64,000 nt of DNA, from IMG/VR virus record IMGVR_UViG_3300034105_002437, positions 1 through 64,000 of that record; one strand, given 5' to 3'. The number at the start of each line of letters is the position of its first letter. The first letter of the stretch is position 1. The notes under the pieces were generated by a model, which was not told the origin of the DNA, searched no databases, and saw only the letters and a program-made list of their open reading frames with translations. A program made the position numbers and the translations under genes. Source of the DNA: a virus. This document shows, piece after piece, positions 27,419 through 36,221 of this stretch.

Positions 27419-28756
27419 ATGTATCTAACCGAAGAACTACAAAAAAAATGGGCACCTGTGCTTGAGCACGAAGGTCTAGAGTCCATCAAAGACCCATACA
27501 AGAAAGCTGTTACAGCGCTTGTTTTGGAAAACCAACAACGTGAGATGGCTTCTGCTCAATCTCAGTTGAATGAGACCACATATTCTGCAGCTCCAACAAA
27601 CGCTACAGGTTCTGGCATTTCTAACTACGATCCAATCTTGATTAGTTTGGTTCGCCGTGCATTGCCTAACTTGATTGCATATGATGTTGCAGGCGTTCAG
27701 CCAATGACAGGCCCAACCGGCTTGATCTTTGCAATGCGTGCTCGTTATAACAACCAAAGCGGTGCAACTGGTAACGCTAATGAAGCATTCTTCAATGAAG
27801 CAAATACCATATTCACTGGTAATAGTTCCGATGCAAACCCATACGGTTTCAAAGGTAACGTTACAACTGACTCAGCAAGCGGATTTGGTTTTGCAAATAC
27901 TTCAACTGGTATTGGCATGCCAACAACTAAAGCTGAAAGCCTTGGTGCTGATGATTCAACAGGTGTATTCAATCAAATGGCATTCACCATTGAGAAAGTT
28001 ACTGTAACTGCTCAAAGCCGTGCGTTGAAAGCTGAATACTCACTAGAACTTGCACAAGACTTGAAAGCAATCCATGGTTTGGATGCTGAAACAGAATTGA
28101 GCAACATTCTTTCTACTGAGATTCTTGCTGAAATCAACCGTGAAGTTATCCGTACAATCTATACATGCGCTGTTGCAGGTGCTCAGTATGGTACTACAAC
28201 TGCTGGTTCTTTCGACTTGGACACAGACTCTAACGGTCGTTGGTCAGTTGAACGTTTCAAAGGTTTGATTTTCCAAATTGAACGTGATGCTAACGTAATT
28301 GCTAAGCAAACTCGTCGTGGCAAAGGTAACGTGATGATTGTATCGTCTGACGTTGCTTCCGCAATGGCAATGGCTGGTGTGTTGCAATACACTCCTAACC
28401 TATCTGCTGACCTACAAGTTGATGACACAGGCAATACATTTGCTGGTTTGTTGCACGGTCGTATCAAAGTTTACATTGATCCATATTTTGGTGGTTACAC
28501 AAGCAACCAAGAATTGGTTACAGTTGGTTACAAAGGTACTTCACCTTATGATGCTGGATTGTTCTATTGCCCATACGTTCCTTTGCAAATGGTTCGTGCA
28601 ATTGACCAGTTCACATTCCAACCAAAAATTGGATTCAAAACACGTTACGGCATGGTTGCAAACCCATTCGCAACTGGTTTGACAACTGGCAGCGGTGCAT
28701 TAGACAGACGTAGCAACGTTTACTATCGTATCTTCACAGTTAAAAACTTGATGTAA
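27419..28756 (+). CDS. 23: Major capsid protein, T4 gp23-like
   Basis: HK97-fold major capsid subunit. Conserved gp23 segments are present: VRRALPNLIAYDVAGVQPM, TGLIFAMRARY, an AEYSLELAQDLKAIHGLDAE segment (about 203-222), and near the C-terminus KIGFKTRYGMVANPF. The N-terminal ~50 residues form the typical propeptide. A likely gp21 cleavage site is LNE followed by TTYSAAP. 445 residues against 521 in T4, shorter mainly in the insertion domain. Codons are more uniform than in neighbours (frequent CGT, GGT, AAC), as expected for the most abundant protein. Followed by two hairpins and a terminator. Confidence 0.96.
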   Translation: MYLTEELQKKWAPVLEHEGLESIKDPYKKAVTALVLENQQREMASAQSQLNETTYSAAPTNATGSGISNYDPILISLVRRALPNLIAYDVAGVQPMTGPTGLIFAMRARYNNQSGATGNANEAFFNEANTIFTGNSSDANPYGFKGNVTTDSASGFGFANTSTGIGMPTTKAESLGADDSTGVFNQMAFTIEKVTVTAQSRALKAEYSLELAQDLKAIHGLDAETELSNILSTEILAEINREVIRTIYTCAVAGAQYGTTTAGSFDLDTDSNGRWSVERFKGLIFQIERDANVIAKQTRRGKGNVMIVSSDVASAMAMAGVLQYTPNLSADLQVDDTGNTFAGLLHGRIKVYIDPYFGGYTSNQELVTVGYKGTSPYDAGLFYCPYVPLQMVRAIDQFTFQPKIGFKTRYGMVANPFATGLTTGSGALDRRSNVYYRIFTVKNLM

Positions 28757-28803
28757 TCCCAGGGTACCAGGGATGGGAAGAGTCACCACTAAGAGTGACA
28801 TTT

Positions 28804-28833
28804 AAAGACCACCTTCGGGTGGTCTTTTTTTTT
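28804..28833 (+). terminator. Intrinsic terminator after gp23
   Basis: Stem AAAGACCACC / GGTGGTCTTT closed by a TTCG tetraloop and followed by a T tract. A second hairpin (GTCAC...GTGAC, about 28781-28799) lies just upstream and may protect the 3' end of the capsid mRNA. Confidence 0.93.
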
Positions 28834-28837
28834 GGCT

Positions 28838-28845
28838 CCTAAATA
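28838..28845 (+). promoter_or_regulatory. Weak late promoter-like box (CCTAAATA)
   Basis: Two mismatches from TATAAATA, 18 bases before the 170-residue tail-tube-like gene and just after the gp23 terminator. That gene needs a promoter in this gap. Confidence 0.4.
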
Positions 28846-28862
28846 CTGATAGAGGAGATAAC

Positions 28863-29375
28863 ATGACTGCAATAACTAGATCACCAGAAAATACCAATTT
28901 ACTTCAACCCACAAAATTTTTATTGTCATTCGATAGAATTAGGGCCACACAGTATTTTTGTCAGTCGGTTAATCTACCGGGCGTTTCTTTGGGTGAGGTT
29001 AATAGAGCCACTCCATTCTTAGACATGTATTCACCTGGTACCAAACTAACGTATTCTCCACTTGATGTTGAATTTTTGGTTGATGAAGAATTACAATCAT
29101 GGAAAAACATATATGATTGGTTCACCTCAATTGCTGATCCAGATGGTTTTGAAAAACGCAACGGTAGTAAAGAACTACAAAACAACAAACATTTTTCAGA
29201 CGCAACATTAACTATTCTAAGTGGATTAAACAATCCAATTCTAAGAATACAATATACAAATTTATTCCCGTTGAGTATAAATGATATTCAATTTGATACT
29301 ACACAATCCGCAGACACCATTATAACCGCAAGCGCAACATTCAGGTATCAATCATACAAATACTTGACAGTTTAA
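28863..29375 (+). CDS. Tail-tube-fold structural protein (170 aa), gp19-like paralogue
   Basis: The layout PTKFLLSFDRIRATQYFCQSVNLPG...GEVNRATPF, a PLDVEFLVDEELQSWKNIYDWF segment and a final S-A-T-FRYQSYKYL strand parallels the tail-tube family (compare N-L-F-V-S, LPGSTIG, D-W, TIINDEDFAIRNSLESWM, C-T-FAYQFWE in gp19). The same fold is used by tube-initiator and tail-completion proteins. Position after gp23 is where cyanophages place a tail-completion gene, but I see no direct similarity to T4 gp3. Most likely a tube-related baseplate or completion protein. Confidence 0.65.
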   Translation: MTAITRSPENTNLLQPTKFLLSFDRIRATQYFCQSVNLPGVSLGEVNRATPFLDMYSPGTKLTYSPLDVEFLVDEELQSWKNIYDWFTSIADPDGFEKRNGSKELQNNKHFSDATLTILSGLNNPILRIQYTNLFPLSINDIQFDTTQSADTIITASATFRYQSYKYLTV

Positions 29376-29391
29376 TACTTTTGTGATATAA
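29363..29391 (+). promoter_or_regulatory. Consensus sigma70 promoter before uvsY
   Basis: TTGACA (29363-29368), 17 bases, TATAAT (29386-29391): a perfect host-type promoter, with the predicted start near 29398. It overlaps the end of the preceding late gene and would start the early recombination operon. Confidence 0.88.
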
Positions 29392-29409
29392 TGTTTTGAT
29401 TATGGCAAT

Positions 29410-29417
29410 TATAAATA
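29410..29417 (+). promoter_or_regulatory. Exact TATAAATA just before uvsY
   Basis: Exact late consensus, but it ends only 3 bases before the uvsY ATG. A late start here would fall at or inside the start codon, so it would give a leaderless uvsY mRNA or serve the downstream genes. Confidence 0.5.
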
Positions 29418-29420
29418 ACT

Positions 29421-29855
29421 ATGGAAACACTTGAAATAATATTAAAAATGTGGGAATCGGATGCAGTCATCGACCAAACCGAACCCAGCAAAGAACTATT
29501 AAAGATACCTGTATATCACAGTAAATATCTTGGCATTCTGACCAAACATAAAATCGCATCAAAGAAAGCTCATTTTGATTACCTACGTATGCGTAAGGTA
29601 AAGTGGGAATACTTTACTGGCAAAATGTCACAAGATGAATTGACTGAATATGGTTGGGAACCTTTTCAGTTTGCATTGAAGTCTGACATTAATACTTACT
29701 TGGAAGCAGACAAAGACCTTATCAAATTATTGGAGAAAAAGGTCTACCATGAGGAAGTCGTTTCAGTTATTGAATCTATTATGGCCGAATTGAAACAAAG
29801 AACATGGCAACTGCGAGACTTTATATCATGGGAGAAATTCGTTGGTGGACAGTAA
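29421..29855 (+). CDS. uvsY: Recombination mediator UvsY
   Basis: Loads UvsX recombinase onto gp32-coated single-stranded DNA. The 144-residue protein is basic and helical, beginning ETLEIILKMWESDAVIDQT (T4: LEELKKDVFIDST), with KIPVYHSKYLGILTKHK and a RMRKVKWEYFTGKMSQDEL segment corresponding to the T4 ARLDYYSG region, and ending with the ESIMAELKQRTWQLRDFI segment. T4 UvsY has 137 residues. Precedes uvsW as in T4-like genomes and has its own early promoter. Confidence 0.9.
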   Translation: METLEIILKMWESDAVIDQTEPSKELLKIPVYHSKYLGILTKHKIASKKAHFDYLRMRKVKWEYFTGKMSQDELTEYGWEPFQFALKSDINTYLEADKDLIKLLEKKVYHEEVVSVIESIMAELKQRTWQLRDFISWEKFVGGQ

Positions 29856-30066
29856 AACGTTAAAAAATAGAGAACGTAAAGCTCGTAGAAATCATAGAGA
29901 CAGACAAAATACCAGAATGAATTTTGGTAAATATAAAGGTTTCTATTTCAAAGATGTTCCCACCGATTATTTGGAATGGGCAGCCAAACATTGGGTTGAA
30001 CCACAATATAGACCCATATTAATATTAGTAGTTGAAGAAATTGAATACAGACATTTTAATAACTAA
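29842..30066 (+). CDS. DUF3820-like small protein (74 aa)
   Basis: Contains the hallmark of the DUF3820 family (putative quorum-sensing-regulated virulence factor, also seen as the tail of exonuclease X-like proteins): FGKYKGFYFKDVPTDYLEWA, followed by a helix. The N-terminus is very basic (RERKARRNHRDRQN), suggesting nucleic-acid contact. Start is TTG at 29842 or GTG at 29845; GGAGA lies 8-11 bases upstream. It overlaps the uvsY end by 14 bases and extends 35 bases past the uvsW start, so it is translated as part of a tight uvsY-uvsW unit. Function unknown. Confidence 0.7.
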   Translation: MVDSKTLKNRERKARRNHRDRQNTRMNFGKYKGFYFKDVPTDYLEWAAKHWVEPQYRPILILVVEEIEYRHFNN

Positions 30067-31528
30067 ACGGAATGAAGTATACGCCAAAGTGACCTGTGAG
30101 AAGCACGTTGCAAAGGAATTATCTGAGTACTTCACGTTCTTTGTGCCTGGTTACCAGTTCGTTCCAGCCTATCGGAATCGCATATGGGACGGTAAGATCC
30201 GTCTATTCAATCTACAGAGCAGTCAATTATATCTTGGTTTGATTCCATATCTTAAAGAGTTTTGTGAAGAACGTGAGTATGCATATTCACATGACATTAT
30301 TGAAGATGAATATTCAGTCTATCATGCACAAAAATTCTTTGACATATTGAATCTACATTCACAAGGTAAACAAATTGGTGTAAGAGAACACCAACAAAAT
30401 GCATTTATTGAGGCCATGCAAAAACGGAGAGTCTTACTGTTATCTCCCACTGCATCAGGCAAATCACTTATCATATATTTGTTGTTCAGACAGTTGTTGC
30501 AGTATCAACAGTTAAAAGGTTTAATCATTGTTCCAACAACAACATTGGTTGAACAGTTGTATTCAGACTTTGCAGACTATTCATCCGTTAACGGATTCAA
30601 TGTGGAAGAAAATGTACACAGAATCTATCAAGGTAAAGATAAACTAACGGACAAGAATTTAACAATCTCCACATGGCAGTCACTCTACAAGTTACCACCA
30701 GAATACTTCCATCAATTCCAATATGTCATTGGTGATGAGGCACACCTATTCAAGGCACAATCATTAACATCAATACTAACATCTTGTGTTAATTCAAAGT
30801 ATAGAATTGGATTGACTGGTACATTAGATGGCACAAAAACACACAAATTGGTATTAGAAGGTTTGTTTGGACCAACGAAAAAGGTCATATCAACTAAAGA
30901 GTTGATTGACAAGAATCAATTATCAGCATTCAACATAAAGTGTCTGATACTGAAACATTCGGATGAAGTATGCAAAGAAATGAAAGATGCAACATATCCA
31001 GATGAGTTGAAGTATTTGATTGAGTCTGAAAATAGAAATCGTTTCATTCGTAATTTGGCAATCAGTCTGGAGAAAAATACATTGGTTCTTTTTCAGATGA
31101 AGAAACATGGTCGTGCATTATACGAAATGATTAAACAGAAGGCAAATGGTCGTAGTGTTTATTTTATTGATGGTGATGTAGACACTGTTGTCAGAGAAGA
31201 AGTTAGAAAGATTATGGAAATAGAAAACGATGCAATCACTGTGGCCAGTTTTGGTACCTTTTCTACTGGTACAAACATTAGAAATTTACATAACATCATA
31301 TTTGCAAGCCCAAGTAAATCAAGAATTAGAAACCTACAATCTATAGGTCGTGGTTTAAGGCAAAATGAAGGTAAGGAAATGGCCACATTATATGATGTTG
31401 CTGATGATCTTAGAATTAAAAAACACACAAACTTCACATTACAACACTTCATCGAAAGAGTGAAGATATATAATGAGGAGAAGTTTCCTTTTAAAATTTA
31501 CAATATAGGACTTAAAAATGGCCATTAA
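30032..31528 (+). CDS. uvsW: DNA helicase UvsW
   Basis: SF2 helicase that unwinds branched recombination and R-loop intermediates. An N-terminal domain (to ~100) matches T4 UvsW (YAKVTCEKHVAKELSEYFTFF ... WDGKIRLFN). The helicase motifs are Q-like WYQ/EHQ near 125, Walker A SPTASGKS near 139-146, DEAH at about 235-238, GLTGTLDG near 257 and QSIGRGLRQ near 430. 498 residues (T4: 503). No ATG is available. The start is TTG at 30032 or TTG at 30041, inside the preceding gene, so translation probably depends on coupling. Confidence 0.93.
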   Translation: MKKLNTDILITKRNEVYAKVTCEKHVAKELSEYFTFFVPGYQFVPAYRNRIWDGKIRLFNLQSSQLYLGLIPYLKEFCEEREYAYSHDIIEDEYSVYHAQKFFDILNLHSQGKQIGVREHQQNAFIEAMQKRRVLLLSPTASGKSLIIYLLFRQLLQYQQLKGLIIVPTTTLVEQLYSDFADYSSVNGFNVEENVHRIYQGKDKLTDKNLTISTWQSLYKLPPEYFHQFQYVIGDEAHLFKAQSLTSILTSCVNSKYRIGLTGTLDGTKTHKLVLEGLFGPTKKVISTKELIDKNQLSAFNIKCLILKHSDEVCKEMKDATYPDELKYLIESENRNRFIRNLAISLEKNTLVLFQMKKHGRALYEMIKQKANGRSVYFIDGDVDTVVREEVRKIMEIENDAITVASFGTFSTGTNIRNLHNIIFASPSKSRIRNLQSIGRGLRQNEGKEMATLYDVADDLRIKKHTNFTLQHFIERVKIYNEEKFPFKIYNIGLKNGH

Positions 31529-31871
31529 AATAGTAAGATTTAAAGACGGTCTAGATGTAATCTGTGACTGTGTGTATACCTCAGATGACATGGTGGAAAT
31601 TACTGATCCAATGTTGTTTGAATTAAGAGGTACCAATTTAATGTTACAGTGTTGGTTGCCTATGGCAGTAATCAAAGAGAACAAGGTACAGATTGATGTG
31701 GAAACCATTTTGTGTTTGATGGATCCAACCGAAGACTTTGAAGAATATTACCTTAATGCATCAACAAAATTAAACGAATCAACTAAAAAAGAAAGAGAAG
31801 TGGTACTTACAGATGAGGTACTCTCCGCTTTTGAGGAAAAGGAATCTAGTAAGAATTCCTTAATACATTAA
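31518..31871 (+). CDS. LSM/Sm-like hypothetical phage protein (117 aa)
   Basis: Not functionally characterised. The beta-rich N-terminal ~80 residues (VRFKDGLDVICDCVYTSDDMVEI, ...MLQCWLPMAVIKENKVQID) suggest an Sm-like barrel, and the C-terminus is a charged helix. The architecture is repeated in the product at 53205-53516 (start, NP-type loop, pro-rich stretch, PxEDF.E.Y segment), so the genome has two related members. It overlaps the uvsW stop by 11 bases. Proteins of this kind occur beside uvsW in related T4-like phages, as far as I remember. Confidence 0.7.
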   Translation: MAIKIVRFKDGLDVICDCVYTSDDMVEITDPMLFELRGTNLMLQCWLPMAVIKENKVQIDVETILCLMDPTEDFEEYYLNASTKLNESTKKEREVVLTDEVLSAFEEKESSKNSLIH

Positions 31872-31972
31872 TAAGCTAATAAAAAAATTAATATATTAAT
31901 ATCATCCGGGGTACACCGTGGACTTTAACACATGTCAAGCCCTTTGTCAACAACTTTTTATGGTACATTTGA

Positions 31973-32518
31973 ATGAGTAAACAGAAACATTATATAAACA
32001 ATCAAGACTTCCTAAAGGCACTTGTCGATTACAAAGCCCGTTGCGTAGAAGCCGAACAATGTGGTAAACCTAAACCAATCATTCCAAATTACATTGGTGA
32101 GTGTTGGATGAAAATTGCCGAAGGCCTATCACACAAACCAAACTTCATTAACTACACATACCGAGATGAAATGGTTTCCGATGGTATTGAAAATTGTTTG
32201 ATGTACTTTGAAAACTTTGATCCAACAAAGTCTTCCAATCCATTTGCATACTTTACTCAAATCATTTACTTTGCCTTCCTAAGACGCATACAGAAGGAAA
32301 AGAAACAGCTGTATGTCAAGTATAAAGCCACAGAGATGTATGGTATTTTGGATGAGTTTGAAATGTTAGAAGGTGAAGATGGTTCAAGTAGACAATTTGA
32401 ACTGTATGACAACATAGCTGAATTTATTGGTAACTATGAGGACTCTAAGAAGGCAAAGAAAGCCGAAAAAGATGCGGCAAAGAAACCAAAAGGGCTTGAA
32501 AAATTTATTGAGGAGTGA
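31973..32518 (+). CDS. 55: Late sigma factor, T4 gp55-like
   Basis: Directs host RNA polymerase to TATAAATA late promoters. The 181-residue product aligns by eye with T4 gp55: YINNQDFLKALVDYK (T4 YVNNKELLQAIIDWK), IAEGLSHKPNFINYTYRDEMVSDGIENCL, FDPTKSSNPFAYFTQIIYFAFLRRIQKEKKQ, all with clear counterparts. The C-terminus is lysine-rich and ends LEKFIEE, comparable to the clamp-binding tail of gp55. Its substrates, the late boxes, are visible elsewhere in the window. A 101-base gap precedes it. Confidence 0.95.
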   Translation: MSKQKHYINNQDFLKALVDYKARCVEAEQCGKPKPIIPNYIGECWMKIAEGLSHKPNFINYTYRDEMVSDGIENCLMYFENFDPTKSSNPFAYFTQIIYFAFLRRIQKEKKQLYVKYKATEMYGILDEFEMLEGEDGSSRQFELYDNIAEFIGNYEDSKKAKKAEKDAAKKPKGLEKFIEE

Positions 32519-32522
32519 TATA

Positions 32523-32984
32523 ATGAAAACTTATGGTGAACTTTTACCTGGTTTAAAAGTGATTGTGCATAAAAAACACACTGATGACCGTGGTGATTTC
32601 TGTGAACTTTGGAAAATAAATGATGATGGTATGAGAGGTAACTTTCGGCAAGTCAATATAGCAACATCAGTTTTTAATGTGTTGCGTGGTATGCATAGGC
32701 AAAATCAAACTAAACTTGTTATGCCTTTGAGTGGCAGAATATTTGATGTTGCATTGGAACCAGAAACTGGTAAATGGTTTGGTATTGAGTTGGATGAAAG
32801 TAATGCACTATTCATACCAGCACAATACGCCCACGGTTATTTGGTTTTATCTGAGAACTCAATAGTACAATATTTCGTTGACGCACCATATAACAAACCA
32901 GAAGAAGAAAATTTCAAATGGAATGATTATAACATAGAGTGGCCAATCACAGTGCCACCAATATTATCTGCAAAGGATTTATAA
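32523..32984 (+). CDS. dTDP-4-dehydrorhamnose 3,5-epimerase-like (RmlC family)
   Basis: Cupin-type sugar epimerase. Family features in the 153-residue product: DDRGDFCELW, the RQVNIATSVFNVLRGMHRQ segment (usually ..S....VLRG.H.Q) with the active-site His, then the P-x-G-x-IFDVALE strand, and FIPAQYAHGYLVL (usually P.GFAHGF). An in-frame ORF opens further upstream, but the ATG at 32523 has GAGGAG 10 bases before it and matches the family N-terminus. The stop overlaps the next start by one base. Likely makes a nucleotide sugar for glycosylation of the virion or the host surface. Confidence 0.85.
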   Translation: MKTYGELLPGLKVIVHKKHTDDRGDFCELWKINDDGMRGNFRQVNIATSVFNVLRGMHRQNQTKLVMPLSGRIFDVALEPETGKWFGIELDESNALFIPAQYAHGYLVLSENSIVQYFVDAPYNKPEEENFKWNDYNIEWPITVPPILSAKDL

Positions 32985-33448
32985 TGAAAAAAATTGGATT
33001 TAATTGTAGTACTTTGGATTTGTTTCATGCTGGCCATGTCACGATGTTGAAAATTGAAAAACAATATTGTGACTATTTGATTGTGGCAGTACAATCCGAC
33101 CCAACTATTGATAGACCAGATACCAAAAACAAACCAGTACAGTCTTTGTATGAAAGGTTTGTTCAAGTGTCATCCTGTAAATATGTTGATGAGGTGTTGG
33201 TATATGAAACCGAAGAAGATTTGGAAAATATTTTTAAGACACAAATAATTCATATACGTTTCTTGGGTGATGAGTATAAATCAAAACCATTTACAGGAAA
33301 ACAATATTGTCTTGATACTGGTATAGAATTGTTTTTCCATGATAGACAACATCCATATAGTAGTTCTAAATTGAGACAAAGAGTATATGATGCTGAGGTT
33401 GAACGAATGAAAAAATTAAATGTGGAATATAATGAATGTCAAAAGTAG
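32984..33448 (+). CDS. Cytidylyltransferase-like protein (TagD/glycerol-3-phosphate type)
   Basis: Nucleotidyltransferase of the HxGH family, which activates small phosphorylated alcohols or sugars with CTP. The 154-residue product has FHAGHVTML at about 14-22 (HxGH), a YVDEVLVY segment where TagD has R-VDEVI, and YSSSKLRQRV corresponding to the ISTT-I motif. The start ATG overlaps the epimerase stop (TAATG). An in-frame extension upstream lacks support. The exact substrate cannot be told. With the epimerase it forms a two-gene surface-sugar unit. Confidence 0.8.
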   Translation: MKKIGFNCSTLDLFHAGHVTMLKIEKQYCDYLIVAVQSDPTIDRPDTKNKPVQSLYERFVQVSSCKYVDEVLVYETEEDLENIFKTQIIHIRFLGDEYKSKPFTGKQYCLDTGIELFFHDRQHPYSSSKLRQRVYDAEVERMKKLNVEYNECQK

Positions 33449-34506
33449 CAATAATAACTGACCAACACTTTGGTGCAAGAAATGATTCCACACTTTTCTT
33501 AGATTTCTATGAGAAGTTTTATAAAGAAACATTCTTTCCGACACTGATAAAGGAAAAGATCGAAACACTATTGATTCTTGGTGATACCTTTGATCGTAGA
33601 AAGTACATCAATTTCTTTTCGTTGAAACGCACCAAAGAAATGTTCTTTGATCCACTATCTGAAATGGGTATACAGGTGCATATGTTGGCCGGTAACCACG
33701 ATACTTACTTTAAGAATACCAATGATGTTAATTCATCCGACTTACTTCTTGGTGAGTATGGTATCACATTAAATGTTATTGACCATCCAGCCGAAATATA
33801 TGTTGGACCACATAAGATTTGTATGATGCCTTGGATTTGTGCAGAAAATTATGAAGATTCTTTACAGACATTAAAGGGCACCGATGCAAAGTTTTGTATG
33901 GGCCATTTTGAAATTGCGGGCTTTGCCATGTATCGTGGCATGCCATCTGAAGGAGGGTTAGATCGTGGAATTTTTAGGAAGTTTAGTCACACTTTTAGTG
34001 GTCATTACCATCACAAATCTTCTAGTGATGATATCTACTATTTGGGAAATCCGTACGAACTTACTTGGCAAGATTATAATGACCCTCGGGGTTTTCATTT
34101 GTTTGATTTGGATACTCACCAACTTGAATTCATAGAGAATCCAAACAAGATGTTTCATCGTATTATGTACGATGACAAAGTGAATACCATTAAAGAACTT
34201 GATGGTATGGATTTCAAACCATATACAAACACCTATGTGAAAGTGGTTGTAATAAACAAAACCAATCCGTATTTGTTTGACAAGTTCATGAATAACCTGT
34301 ATAATGTGAACCCAGCAGACATTACAATTGCTGAAGATTTTACAGACTTGGAAGATGGTGATGAAGTGGTTGATGAAGCGGAAGACACACTCACCATATT
34401 AAACAAGTATGTTGATGGCATTACAGAAGAAAGTATTGACAACGACCGGTTAAAAACATTATTGAAAGAACTCTACGTAGAGGCACTGAATACTGAACAA
34501 GCATGA
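33436..34506 (+). CDS. 47: Recombination endonuclease subunit, T4 gp47-like (SbcD/Mre11 family)
   Basis: Nuclease half of the gp46-gp47 complex that resects DNA ends for recombination-dependent replication. The metallophosphoesterase motifs occur in order: ITDQHFG (about 6-12), LGDTFDRR (50-57), LAGNHDTY (78-85), GHFEIAG (156-162) and SGHYHHKS (about 191-198). 356 residues, close to T4 gp47 (339). It overlaps the previous gene by 13 bases and gp46 by four (ATGA). No disrupted motif. Confidence 0.95.
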   Translation: MSKVAIITDQHFGARNDSTLFLDFYEKFYKETFFPTLIKEKIETLLILGDTFDRRKYINFFSLKRTKEMFFDPLSEMGIQVHMLAGNHDTYFKNTNDVNSSDLLLGEYGITLNVIDHPAEIYVGPHKICMMPWICAENYEDSLQTLKGTDAKFCMGHFEIAGFAMYRGMPSEGGLDRGIFRKFSHTFSGHYHHKSSSDDIYYLGNPYELTWQDYNDPRGFHLFDLDTHQLEFIENPNKMFHRIMYDDKVNTIKELDGMDFKPYTNTYVKVVVINKTNPYLFDKFMNNLYNVNPADITIAEDFTDLEDGDEVVDEAEDTLTILNKYVDGITEESIDNDRLKTLLKELYVEALNTEQA

Positions 34507-36221
34507 TTTTATTTCAAAAGATTAAGTGGAAGAATTTACTTTCTACTGGAGCTCATTTTACTGAGATTGATTTTACCAAGTCTAATAATACATTGATTAT
34601 TGGCCACAATGGTGCAGGTAAATCCACAATTTTGGATGCACTGTGTTTTGGATTGTTTGGTAAACCTTTTCGTAAAATCAACAAACCACAATTACTAAAT
34701 TCCGTTAATAATAAAGAAGCTGTTATTGAAGTACATTTCAATATTGGCCAAAAGAAATACAAGGTCATTCGTGGTATTAAACCAAACGTATTTGAAATTT
34801 ATCTGAATGATGTATTGCTGAACCAAGATGCAGCTGCAAAAGACTATCAAGAGATACTAGAGAATAATATTCTCAAATTAAATTACAAGTCTTTTACGCA
34901 GGTTGTCATTCTTGGTTCAGCATCCTTTGTTCCATTCATGCAATTATCAGCATCAGACCGCAGAGCAATCATTGAAGACCTATTAGATATTCAAATCTTT
35001 TCTTCAATGAACAATGTTATCAAAGAGAAGAATTCGGCCATCAAAGATGATTTAAGTAAATCTAAGTATGCCATTTCTCTTACGGAAGAAAAGATAACAT
35101 TACAAAAACAAAACATTGAAGAACACAAAAAGAACCATGATGCAGATATCAACCGCAAACGGGAAGAAATTGGAAAATCAAAGATGCAAATGGGCAAATT
35201 GCAAAATGATATTCAATTGATTAACAAACATATTGCAGTACTACAGAATAAGGTTGGTGATAAGAAAGAGAAACTGGATAAAAAATCCAAAGGCTTATTT
35301 CAAATTAAAGGTAAAGTACAAACTAATATTGACCGAAATCAAAAAGAGATTGACTTTTATGAAACCAACCACGATTGTCCAACATGTAAACAATCCATTA
35401 CACCTGAGTGGAAAGATTCTCAGGTACAAGAAAAATCACAAAAAATTACCACACAAAAAACTGGCTTGGTTGAGATTGAGCAGGAGTTAAACAAAGTAAC
35501 TACTGAAATGAAATCTATTACGGATATCATTACACACATTAGTGAACACAGTGGTGAAATTATTAAACACACTTCTACTATATCGGCAATAAGCAATTAC
35601 ATCACTAAATTAAACAATGAGATAGATGAGTTGACCAACAAACAGACTGGCACGGAAGGCGGTGACCAGAAGTTAATTGAGTTGAATGCCGCATTGAATG
35701 AGTATAAGACAAACTATGAAAGTGTTTTGATAGAAAAACATTATCATGAATTTGCAGGTAGTTTATTGAAAGATGGTGGCATTAAGACACGGATCATTAA
35801 ACAATACTTACCAATCATGAATAAGTTGATTAACAAGTACTTGTCTGCAATGGACTTCTTTGTTAACTTCAACATCAATGAAAACTTTGAAGAAACAATT
35901 AAGAGTAGGCACCGTGATGAATTCTCTTATGCCAATTTCTCCGAAGGTGAGAAAATGCGTATTGACTTGGCCCTATTGTTTACTTGGCGACAGATTGCCA
36001 AACTAAAAAATAGTACCAATACTAATTTGTTGATACTTGATGAGGTATTTGATTCTAGCCTTGATACAGTAGGCACAGAAGAATTTCTAAAGTTGATACA
36101 TGAAATGGGAACAGACACCAACGTGTTTGTTATCTCTCACAAAGGTGACCAGTTATTTGACAAGTTCCGTTCGGTTATTAAGTTTGAGAAAAAAGGAAAC
36201 TTTTCAAGGATTGCAAAATGA
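34503..36221 (+). CDS. 46: Recombination endonuclease subunit, T4 gp46-like (SbcC/Rad50 family)
   Basis: SMC-like ATPase partner of gp47. Walker A is GHNGAGKST at about residues 34-42. Two coiled-coil arms flank a zinc hook DCPTCKQS (CxxC near 291-294). The ABC signature FSEGEKMRID starts near 478 and Walker B LLILDEVFD near 508. 572 residues (T4: 560). The intact hook and signature indicate an active enzyme. Confidence 0.95.
   Translation: MILFQKIKWKNLLSTGAHFTEIDFTKSNNTLIIGHNGAGKSTILDALCFGLFGKPFRKINKPQLLNSVNNKEAVIEVHFNIGQKKYKVIRGIKPNVFEIYLNDVLLNQDAAAKDYQEILENNILKLNYKSFTQVVILGSASFVPFMQLSASDRRAIIEDLLDIQIFSSMNNVIKEKNSAIKDDLSKSKYAISLTEEKITLQKQNIEEHKKNHDADINRKREEIGKSKMQMGKLQNDIQLINKHIAVLQNKVGDKKEKLDKKSKGLFQIKGKVQTNIDRNQKEIDFYETNHDCPTCKQSITPEWKDSQVQEKSQKITTQKTGLVEIEQELNKVTTEMKSITDIITHISEHSGEIIKHTSTISAISNYITKLNNEIDELTNKQTGTEGGDQKLIELNAALNEYKTNYESVLIEKHYHEFAGSLLKDGGIKTRIIKQYLPIMNKLINKYLSAMDFFVNFNINENFEETIKSRHRDEFSYANFSEGEKMRIDLALLFTWRQIAKLKNSTNTNLLILDEVFDSSLDTVGTEEFLKLIHEMGTDTNVFVISHKGDQLFDKFRSVIKFEKKGNFSRIAK

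Noticed and set aside
29842-30066. Frameshift joining uvsY, the 74-aa ORF and uvsW
   Set aside because: Each frame has its own start context and matches a separate family; overlaps of this kind are common here.
31872-31972. Promoter in the gap before gp55 (TTGTCA at about 31944)
   Set aside because: No -10 box at suitable spacing. The gap holds only AT-rich sequence and a weak CGG/CCG hairpin.
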